Shown here piece after piece: positions 12,122-20,204 of a stretch of DNA of 64,000 nt (position 1 is its first letter; each line of letters begins with the position of its first letter). Position numbers and translations under genes: made by a program. This DNA is from Seminavis robusta (Eukaryota; Bacillariophyta; Bacillariophyceae; Naviculales; Naviculaceae): NCBI GenBank assembly GCA_903772945.1, contig CAICTM010000378.1, positions 1 through 64,000 of the forward strand, given 5' to 3'. A model generated the notes under the pieces. That model saw nothing but the letters and a program-made list of their open reading frames with translations, ran no database searches and had not been told where the DNA came from.

Positions 12122-12188
12122 GTAGCTGCTACAGTAATAGCTAGCAGTTATAGCTAGCATAACTGCTAGCTATTACTGTAGCAGCTAC
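12122..12188. repeat. perfect inverted repeat, 30-bp arms, 7-nt loop
   Basis: The arm at 12122-12151 (starting GTAGCTGCTACAGTAATAGC) is followed by AGCTAGC and then its exact 30-base reverse complement at 12159-12188. The arms are identical, so the structure is recent or under selection. No poly-T tail or coding frame accompanies it. Confidence 0.9.
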
Positions 12189-13064
12189 GGCAGCATCCTT
12201 TCCTCAAGTTGGACGATGACCCTTCAACCTACCGTACCACCTCCTGACCTATAAAACCTTAGAAGAGCCTTAGAAGGCATCTCCCAAGCCATCTCAACAG
12301 TGAGAGCCAGACTTTTAGTTGTCTGGAACCCATTGAGAGTTTTGGAATGCGTTCAAGCGTCGTCCACGTCTTTCCTGGAAGAGCGGATCTTGTGGAGTTC
12401 AAACCAGCCGCGTACCACTTCGTTTCTACTAGAGCATTCAGTACAATTATTGGTACTACTCCAAGCGTTCCGTAAAGATGCTTGTAGGTCGCACAAGATT
12501 GAATGTGTTGGTTGTTTAAGGGCATCACCGAGCCTCCTTTACATCAATGTGAGTTGTTAAATCATACTTCCCAACCAGCATGACCTTTGATGAAAACAAG
12601 TGTCATTTATTGGCTTTTAAATCCGTGGAAGGGCCCAAAACTATTGGTGGTACTTTGTCACTGGTAGTTAGAGGCATGGAGCACGATGGAGCACAACCTT
12701 GAATCTACGATCAGGATACTTAGAACGAATGGTTGGATATCTTGGGGCTAGGTTCATTGTCTAGTAAAAGATTTACGCTAGGTGAATGCACTATGGATTG
12801 TCTGTAGTCAAGCTAGTAAGCCCCAACAGTTGCCGATTTTACTCGCCCAATGACTGGGTTGGTTCGAACGAAGAGGTACCATTGGATTTTTTTCTGGTAC
12901 CAAAGCAAGAACTCGGGAGACCAGCGTTGATTTTGGTCTCCCTCTCACCCTCCCACAAAATAGAATCTCCAAGTTCCAAACGGATATACTACTAGCTAGT
13001 ACCACACTCATCAGCCCAGCTCAGCCAGCCAGCCGTCCATCCAGCTACCCCAGCAAGATAGAAG

Positions 13065-13610
13065 ATGAATCACTCCAATAACTCGAGCTACAATAGCAAT
13101 GCCATGTGCGACAGCAGCATGATGCACGATTCTTCGTTTACCGATGCGGAAGTGTTCATGATGTCGGATTGTTTTGGAGGACGAACGTCAACAACAACAA
13201 GCCAACTACTAGGTGGATACAAGCAAGGACACATTCGACGACGAATTCCCATGGCCATCCCATCATCTACCGGTACTTTGCCACAAAGAAGTTCTTCGTT
13301 GAACGATTCCTACAGTCTCTTGAACACTTCCTTCAGTCTGTCATCGTCGTCTTCTCGATTGGATGGTTCCACCAGACTCCACAGCAACAGCATGTCACCC
13401 TACAGCAGCAGTATGGATCATTCCTCCCATTGGAACAGCAGCAGCATCAACACGAGCAATAATAGTTCTCCTGTCAGAAATTCCAGTCCTGGACTTCATC
13501 CGTACCAAGTCCAAGCCAATGTGGCGGTCAGTTCTCCCAGCCACTACGAAGGACGCATCCAATCCTCCTTCCAATTGACAAACAACTTTGGGGGAGCCAG
13601 GGCAGCCTAA
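13065..13610 (+). CDS. hypothetical Ser/Asn-rich protein
   Basis: A single uninterrupted frame of 181 codons begins at the first ATG after a C/A-rich stretch (CCAGCTACCCCAGCAAGATA) and stops at 13608-13610. The product is about one third Ser and Asn, with runs of Ser around residues 95-105. It has a short basic patch (HIRRRIP, near residue 57) and no signal peptide or membrane segment. No known domain is recognised; it is probably largely disordered. The even Ser/Asn composition with a mixture of codons argues for real coding rather than a simple DNA repeat. The following ~300 bp is AT-rich and could be its 3' UTR. Function unknown. Confidence 0.55.
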   Translation: MNHSNNSSYNSNAMCDSSMMHDSSFTDAEVFMMSDCFGGRTSTTTSQLLGGYKQGHIRRRIPMAIPSSTGTLPQRSSSLNDSYSLLNTSFSLSSSSSRLDGSTRLHSNSMSPYSSSMDHSSHWNSSSINTSNNSSPVRNSSPGLHPYQVQANVAVSSPSHYEGRIQSSFQLTNNFGGARAA

Positions 13611-14996
13611 AGATCCTTTTTCAGTACCGTACTTTCCCCAAAGTGAGGCATCAATCCACAAAACTCCCAAGGAAAACTAACTCATACACTTTATGGGGGG
13701 ATACAACCTACATCCTTACATGCATACATACATACATATGACAAGATAGATGCACATTTTCTTATTTGCAGTTTCTAGTTCTACTTTTTCCAACTGAAAC
13801 AACAAGTATTGTAACTCTAGCTAGACTATTATTATAACCACATTCCAGCCACAACTCTACGTGAATACTACTGTATCCCCCATAAGAATTGCTCGTGCGA
13901 GTGCGTTAGGAGTTCAGTCAAATGCCAAATTCGGAACATCCCTAAGTGTCGTGGTGAACCAGCTGATGTACCGTAGCAAGGTGGGTGGGTACCTGGAAGA
14001 GCAGCAGCACAGGCAGAACATCCTCTTGTGGTCTTGAAGGTTGAAAGAGGTACGGAACATCAAATGTACTCTCTTGTGGGTGCCTGCTGGGAAAGGGGCT
14101 ACGGGTTCAGCACCAAACCTTCGGCTGTATATAGCACCGGAATTCAATGATATCAAAACATCACTCACTCTGCAAGGGCAAATCTCTTTGACTTGGTTGG
14201 CTTGGCCCATTGGCTACTCAGGTTGTCAGCGCTTTTTGCTTGCGCTATCCCATATCCAAATTGCTAAAACACAGGCTGGCTAGCTAGGCTCCGTGGTAGC
14301 TACTTTCTGGTTGTTTGGCTTGGCTCTTTCACCACCAACAACCCCATGGCTAGCTAGCTAGCTACTATGGTACTTGTGAAATTTGGGATTGTGTTGACAG
14401 GCTCCGTAGATTTCAGGACTTGATCGGCTTCTCTGGGGCTCTTCAGGGTCATTTATTTTAGTACGACCGTAGTATTTCGAGTAGCTTCTTGTTGCGTACA
14501 GTACAGTACGGTAGGCTGCAGTGTCAGCCATGCCCCGAAGGTCTTGACTGTGTTGGTCAGGTAGCCTTGCCATAGGAGGTCGCGGGTGTTGAGTTAGTGG
14601 TACAGTACCAACCGTCCTGATGGGCTGGCAGATGACCAACACCGACACTGCGGCCCCTGAAAGAAGGCACCGGTAGTCATTTTGTCTGAACGGTATATGA
14701 TTGAACAAAAAAGCCCCAGCTAGCTCAAAGATACCAATGATCAAAACAAAGGCCAGCTCATTCAACCAGAGGTTGCTTTTTATTAAAATAAAAGGAGCAG
14801 CAATTTGTATTCCTTTCGCATCATCGGCTCCCTCTTTGGATAACATGGTACGTTCCGACTGTCTCCCTCTATCGAAGAAAAAGGCCCAGAATCTAAAACA
14901 TCCTGTGAAAAAGAGTGCATGAGGATCTTGGCTGTTTTATCAAACTTCTTTCTTTTAGGTGACAACAAGTCCTTTGGCTGCGCTGCATGCCAGGAA
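13611..14996. other. intergenic, no supported gene
   Basis: The region contains AT-rich sequence after the Ser/Asn-rich gene, CTAG-rich patches (14278-14365) and short open frames on both strands (for example 14358-14846 minus) without recognisable domains. The last ~100 bp are probably the 3' UTR of the minus-strand gene that ends at 14997. Confidence 0.5.
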
Positions 14997-15821
14997 TCAA
15001 GAAAATGGGTTTGTGCTGTTTGCCTCTTGCATAGTCTCTTCTTGTGATTTGTTGTGTTTCTTTTGGTTTCTGGTAGCCACTTTTTTGGGTTGCTGTTGCG
15101 GTTTGTTCCACAAGTCGGGTCGGGTACTCTGTAACATGGTTCCAACGCCGGTCAATGACAGCTGATCGGTTGTGGTCCGTCGAGTCATCATGTGTTTCTT
15201 TTTCTTTCTGGTACTGGCTGTGTTGTTTTGTTTGTGTTCCAATACTTGAATGGCTCTGAGTACCATTCGTTCCAATTCGCAAAATGCTGTTTTCATACTG
15301 GACTCGTTGGGAAAGGAGCGATGGACGGCTTGTGTTCGAATGGTGCGACTCCAGAGAGCATCAATCAAATCCAGCACGGCCTCGATGGGAGTGGCCAGAC
15401 GTCGATCTCCTCGAAAGCAGCGAAACAGTACCAAATGGGTCAAACTCGACAAGAAAAACGGAGATTTTTGCAGTTGGGTCAAGTGACCTTCTTGATACAG
15501 AATCTGCAATACAGCTGGGATGGTCATACCAGCAGTACTAGTACTAGCACTTGCAGTACTAGCACCACTACTACTTTTTCGACTAATCGTCGTCTTCTTC
15601 AAGGCGCTCGTCAAATGAGACACGGCCGTGCCGGTATCTACTCCCACTCGAGCCAATCGCTCGGCAGGATACTCCAAAGTCTTCCACGCCGTCAAGCTAT
15701 GTGGTGCGTGGAAACATCTCGAATGCCCACAATCGCACGTTCGTTCCCCACATTCCTTGTAGCCAAGACAGGCACAGTTGCCCTGATAGCAGGCACCAAA
15801 CGAAAGACTCTCCGACGACAT
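14997..15821 (-). CDS. hypothetical protein with N-terminal Cys-rich motif
   Basis: One open frame of 274 residues runs from Met 15821 to the stop at 14997. Residues ~10-40 contain nine Cys and two His (CYQGNCACLGYKECGE, then RTCDCGHSRCFHA), a pattern suggesting a small zinc-binding fold. A Ser/Thr/Ala linker (~80-100) follows. Residues ~100-195 look helical and globular (PAVLQILYQEGHLTQLQKSP, ATPIEAVLDLIDALWSRTIR). The tail is Lys/Gln/Asn-rich and probably disordered. No signal peptide or membrane span is seen. I cannot assign a family. The Met chosen is the first in frame and directly precedes the Cys motif. Confidence 0.6.
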   Translation of the reverse strand: MSSESLSFGACYQGNCACLGYKECGERTCDCGHSRCFHAPHSLTAWKTLEYPAERLARVGVDTGTAVSHLTSALKKTTISRKSSSGASTASASTSTAGMTIPAVLQILYQEGHLTQLQKSPFFLSSLTHLVLFRCFRGDRRLATPIEAVLDLIDALWSRTIRTQAVHRSFPNESSMKTAFCELERMVLRAIQVLEHKQNNTASTRKKKKHMMTRRTTTDQLSLTGVGTMLQSTRPDLWNKPQQQPKKVATRNQKKHNKSQEETMQEANSTNPFS

Positions 15822-16179
15822 GTCGAGTTGTACCTGGTACTCTCTAATGAGAGATCAGAGAGAAGGATGAAGGGTTTGGAATGATCTCGTTGTCTGTGAT
15901 CTCCGCTTTCATGCTTCTGCTTGTGGGATTTAAGACAGCAGAACGGCTGAGCCACTTATTGCATTCAGCGAACAGATCAAAGATAATTTTTGACCCTCGT
16001 CTTTGGTTTGGCCATCTTCCTATCTTGCTTGGCTATTCAGTGGAAATCTGAAGCTAGCTAGATATAGCCAACTACTACTAACTAAGATGACTTGGATTGT
16101 TAATTAGTTTCATGATATACCCCAATAACTAACTTGCTTCGCTAATTGAGTAATTGGCTGGCTAGCTAGATTCATCATT
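15822..16179. other. intergenic between two minus-strand genes
   Basis: It holds the promoter side of the Cys-rich gene and the 3' side of the LRR-like gene. CTAG-rich words are present at 16055 and 16160. No gene is seen. Confidence 0.5.
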
Positions 16180-17181
16180 CTACAGACCCCGTTCCAAAAT
16201 GGCCTTGGCAGCCACACTACTCTCCATGGGATACGTCGACAAAAAGTAGTACAGACAATCCACACGATCCCGTACCGACAAGAGTGCCTGGATCCATTGC
16301 TCGGGAGTTGCCTTGGAGGGATCACCTCCTCCCAGATGGTTCGCTTTGGTTTGTTGAATGCGAGGGAGAAAATTGGGCCAGTACTGCATCCGTGCCATGG
16401 CGGAAGGATCATGGATCGGATAATGCTTCTCGGGGTGATCCTCCTCGTCGTGCAACACGGCCACCTTTTGCAGTCCCGTCATGCCCCGCAACGCACCAAT
16501 GACCGGTTCCCAGGCGAACTGGTTGGGATTGCAAATCCCAAAAAACTCTACCGTTTGCAGCGACGTGTGGTTGTTTTGGATAAAGTGACCCAGACCGGTC
16601 AAACACGAACTTGACAAGCGAGTAATGGATTGTCCAATGAGTTTCAACTCCTGCAAGTGAGGAACTGTAATGGCGGCTAGTTTGTCCAGAGAACAGTGAA
16701 ATTCTTGTGGTTGCCAACGGGTAAAGGAAATCTCCAGACTGGACAACTGGGTAGTGGGTGTTGGATCCTTATTATGTGCCAGTAATGCTACCAAGAGATC
16801 CATGGAATCGCCTTGTTCGTCCCGTTCGTCAATATGACACAAAAAGTACACGAGACGGGTCAAATTGGGAAAGACGCGATGCAACAAGCGGACAAACGGA
16901 CTACCATCCAACTGCAACTCGGGAGATGGTGCCCAAGATACGTGAATCACAAGATCGGTAATCGGATCACTCTCGTCATAGTCCAGCTCTTCCTCCTCGT
17001 CGTCGTCGTTTTCGTCCAAGCAAACTCCATGCGACTCCCACAGTTGTGCCTTGAGCTCAATCAAGCTAGCACCCAATTCCGACAAGTTCATACCACCCTC
17101 TTCCACACGGTAGAGGTGAATCTCATCGAATAGAATCTCACACGTAAAGCGGAGATGATCAGGTGCTAGCAGGTCCATCAT
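16180..17181 (-). CDS. hypothetical leucine-rich-repeat-like protein
   Basis: The frame is open from Met 17181 (MMDLLAPDHLRFTCEI) to the stop at 16180, 333 residues. An upstream in-frame Met at 17235 would add 18 residues; the inner start is preferred because the added segment (MLFLYPVIITVRN) does not look like part of the fold. After an acidic insert (residues ~65-85, ENDDDEEEELDYDES), the protein shows LRR-like spacing of hydrophobic and Asn/Leu residues: FPNLTRLVYFLC, LSSLEISFTRW, VPHLQELKLIGQSI and HTSLQTVEFFGICN. Many diatom proteins of this F-box/LRR-like type are known, and none here suggests an enzyme. Probably a binding scaffold; the role is unknown. Confidence 0.6.
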   Translation of the reverse strand: MMDLLAPDHLRFTCEILFDEIHLYRVEEGGMNLSELGASLIELKAQLWESHGVCLDENDDDEEEELDYDESDPITDLVIHVSWAPSPELQLDGSPFVRLLHRVFPNLTRLVYFLCHIDERDEQGDSMDLLVALLAHNKDPTPTTQLSSLEISFTRWQPQEFHCSLDKLAAITVPHLQELKLIGQSITRLSSSCLTGLGHFIQNNHTSLQTVEFFGICNPNQFAWEPVIGALRGMTGLQKVAVLHDEEDHPEKHYPIHDPSAMARMQYWPNFLPRIQQTKANHLGGGDPSKATPEQWIQALLSVRDRVDCLYYFLSTYPMESSVAAKAILERGL

Positions 17182-17627
17182 GGTGGTGTTAGTTTGGTTT
17201 CGCACTGTAATAATGACAGGGTACAAAAATAACAACTACTAATCATTGTGACAAACAAACAAAATAATGACAGGGTTGTTTTGTGCGGTTGTGTCACTTT
17301 CACAATGGCATCGTTGTCCTGCACCCACCACCTGCATTTCTTTCGCGCAAGACGAAAAAGAAATCTTGACACGTCGACAACCAAAAGCTTTGAATAACTC
17401 TGACGCTATCAAAGATCATCTCTTGTGAAGGTCGTCTTCGTCTTTGCTTGCTCCTTGCGAGCAAGGTCAACGTTGGGTAATTACAGATTTAAAAACCTGT
17501 CAGTCTGCCGGGCAGTCAAACAGTATTTGGAGAAACTCCTCAATTTGGGTATGTAGATGCATCGCCGCTCACAATTTATCCCGTTTTCCCGTCTTCGTTT
17601 GTTGGCTCCGAAATTACTGGTAGCACA
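17182..17627. other. intergenic upstream of the LRR-like gene
   Basis: It contains AT-rich runs and tandem CAAA words near 17250, probably promoter DNA of the minus-strand LRR-like gene, then an abrupt start of copia-derived sequence. No gene is seen. Confidence 0.4.
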
Positions 17628-18143
17628 TTGCCAACTTTTGCCTTGATCATGGCAGAAGACGAGGGCGCGAGGAGTAGAAATCTTGTAGACAATCCTCTAG
17701 CTAAAGAGCTTAGTGATCCTGGAATGGTATTAAAACTTCGTAGAAATCCTTATGGATTGTGCCAAAGTAGTCGCAACTACTTTTCGATAGTCAAGGAGAA
17801 TTTGGAGTCCATTGGGCTGGAATCTAAGGAATGGATGGATCCGTGTCTTTTCGTATCTGAGAATGTTACTTGTTTGATGCATTGTGATGACTCTCAGATG
17901 TTTGCTGAGAATGCTACGGCCATGGATGAATCCTTGGCAAGGATGGCAAGGATCATGAAAACAACAGCAGCAGACAAGCCAGCAAAGAATTCGAGAATCT
18001 CTTCGTCAAGGCAGATGAATAAAACCAGGATTTCATGTGGCTATCCAACTCAGCTAGACAAGGAGAAACTCAAAGCAATGTTTCAGAAGATAGCTGAGAG
18101 TGGCAAGGTGATAGTACATGTACGTGCAGAGGCTTCTGTGTAG
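17628..18143 (+). pseudogene. copia reverse transcriptase fragment
   Basis: A 171-codon frame carries KLRRNPYGLCQSSRNYFSIV, WMDPCLFVSENVTCLMHCDD and AMDESLARM. In intact copia elements the corresponding RT segment reads L-Y-G-L-(R/K)-Q-S ... D-P-C-L-F ... Y-V-D-D. Here the first two positions of the catalytic Tyr-Val-Asp-Asp motif are His-Cys, although both aspartates remain. The segment after residue ~110 no longer resembles copia. It sits upstream of integrase sequence of another copy, the reverse of the copia gene order, so it is a separate scrap. Confidence 0.7.
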
Positions 18144-18189
18144 TTCTTACTCCTCCTCCTTTAGAAGGTGCAATTAACTAACATTTTTG

Positions 18190-19690
18190 CTTTGTCCTCT
18201 GTCCTTAGCTGGAAACATGGAGTGTCTTTGCAATCTACCACTACCGCCCAACTGATATCCACACCAGATATGGAAGGACCGTCAAAGGTCTGTATGGAGT
18301 TGTGTTTGAGCAAGAGCTTCTAGATCAGATGTCGCAGATGAACAAGTTTGCCCCGGAGTTCCAGCATTTGGTTCAAACTGTTGAGGGCAACCTTGAGGGC
18401 TTCCCCAAGAAACAAGCCAAGGGACCAATCGAGATGGTCACCAACGTTGGAAGCACCAAGCTTACCCAAGAAGGTGACACCCCTTACGGAAACGGCTATG
18501 CCAAGCCAGGAGGCATCGCCAACATCAACGCTTTGTCTCTTGTTGTGGATGACTGCGTCAGGGCACAGGATGGATCCTATGTCCTCATGGACTCAAGAGT
18601 CGACGATGCCATCTACCACTACCACCCAACTGGGATTCACACCAGGTATGGAAGGACCGCCAAAGGTCTGTATGGAGTGCTGATTGAGCAAGACCTACTG
18701 GATCACATGGCCCAACTCAACCAGTTTGCACCGGAGTTCCAACATTTGGTTCAGACGGTGGAGGGCAACCTCGAAGGCTTTATCAAGAAGCAAGCCAAGG
18801 GTGCATTTCTCGCAAGAAATCTGTACCTCAACCTTCAGCGTCCGCCTTTGGAAGGCTACCGGAACATGATCCGGACTGGGCAAATTCGAGACTGTCCCGT
18901 CAAGTTGGAAGACATTGATCGTGCCGAAAAATTTTCGGCAGCGACATGGGCAAAGCCAAGGGCTCTACTACACGCAGACGCCCACCACCAGTGACCGACA
19001 GTATTCATACTGTTCCGGATGAGCTGGTGGCACCACACAGGTTCCTGACCGGATGTATGGATGTGTTTTATGTCTGTGAAATTGCTTTTCTTGCATTCAC
19101 TGACTTGCAGATCCGTCACAGAGAATCAGCCTACCTGACCAATCGGAAAGGCAAATCCTTCTATGCCGCCACTGACAAGATCTTTGACCGGTATGGCAAC
19201 AATGATTTCAAGATCAAAGAAGTACAGTGTGACTTGGAATTCAAGAGTTGGATGGACCCCGTCAAGAACGACATGGAGCTCAAGCTCAACCATGGAGCGG
19301 CTCAAACTCACAGTGGTCCTGCGGAGCGAAACATCCGAACATTGAAGGAACGCATCCGCGCAGCCTGGCATGCCACCCCATTTATGGTGATGCCCAAGGT
19401 GATGATTATTGAATTGGTCTATGATGTCAATGTCAAACTAAACCTTTTTCCAGCGCTTGATGGTATTTCAAAGGTATCCTCCCAGACAGATCTTGGAGGG
19501 TCGCACCACAAGCTACAAGGATATCCAGTACACTTTTGGGAGCTACTGTCTGGCTACAAACGAACCTGACAAGCTCAACTCTATGGCAAGCCCATGAGGG
19601 TCTGAGGATGCTAGAAGCCCTACGGTGTCTCTCGAGGGTCTGATGCTTACGATGTGTGTTGATGCCTCGGAGAACAGGGAACCTGACGAA
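18190..19690 (+). pseudogene. copia integrase region, same family as 746-7850, with internal duplication
   Basis: Frames at 18302-18994 and 18946-19569 together give a pol segment very close to the minus-strand copy at 2551-4570. The integrase core shows the first Asp in MDVFYVCEIAFL, the second in KEVQCDLEF and the Glu in SGPAERNIRTLKERIRA, so the DDE triad is preserved. It ends in FPALDGISKV. Around 19615-19670 a scrap (SPTVSLEGLMLTMCVDASEN) matches the RT start, so sequence between integrase and RT has been lost. About 190 bp at 18234-18423 is repeated at 18612-18801. No LTRs were found at its ends. Confidence 0.8.
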
Positions 19691-20204
19691 GACAGAGTGT
19701 TGGTGATTATTGAAGGCCCCTTGCGGATCTCTTGGTTGAACTCCATTCCTGACCTACGTTCGAGAATAATTTTATTGTAGGCGATCGCCAACATTTGCAG
19801 ATGATAGCACGACCACTCCGCTTTGGGCAGTATCATTGTACATAGTCTTGGGTGAACCTTTTTTAAATAGCGAGCTATTAACCAAAGCATTGGAGCCAAA
19901 CACTAGCATGAATGGTAGTATCCTTCATTCGTTGAAGGAGTTTGATTGTCCTGATACTATGCTACAAGATGTTAGTTCACCGTATCAATAGATGATGGAT
20001 TGGACAACAGTTGTTGCTCCTCAGAGACACACAACAAAGATAGCTGCTCGTTCCGTCAAACATTGACACTACTCGTTTGCCTCTTTTTCCCAAGAAATGT
20101 GTGTTCCGCTTATAGCTGCATGCCTACTAGTTACCGGGGACAGCATAGCAGTAGTCAATACCTGTGGAAGGTTGGAAGGGAATGTGAGCGAAAAGCAATC
20201 CATG
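19691..20204. other. intergenic, possible 3' exon region of the secreted-protein gene
   Basis: No independent gene is supported. If the GTAAGT read on the minus strand at about 20240 is used as a splice donor, a last exon of the neighbouring secreted-protein gene could lie here, but I could not identify one. Confidence 0.35.

Larger units (their letters stand above)
11185..13064. other. non-coding stretch with CTAG-rich words and two hairpins
   Basis: I find no convincing gene here. The DNA holds many AGCTAGCT/CTAGCTAG words (around 11485, 11800-11860), a 12-bp-arm hairpin (11314-11344) and a 30-bp-arm hairpin (12122-12188). Short open frames such as 12259-12528 on the minus strand have no recognisable domain. 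Confidence 0.6.

Noticed and set aside
14358-14846. 162-codon minus-strand frame
   Set aside because: No domain or targeting signal, and its sequence includes CTAG-rich intergenic words.
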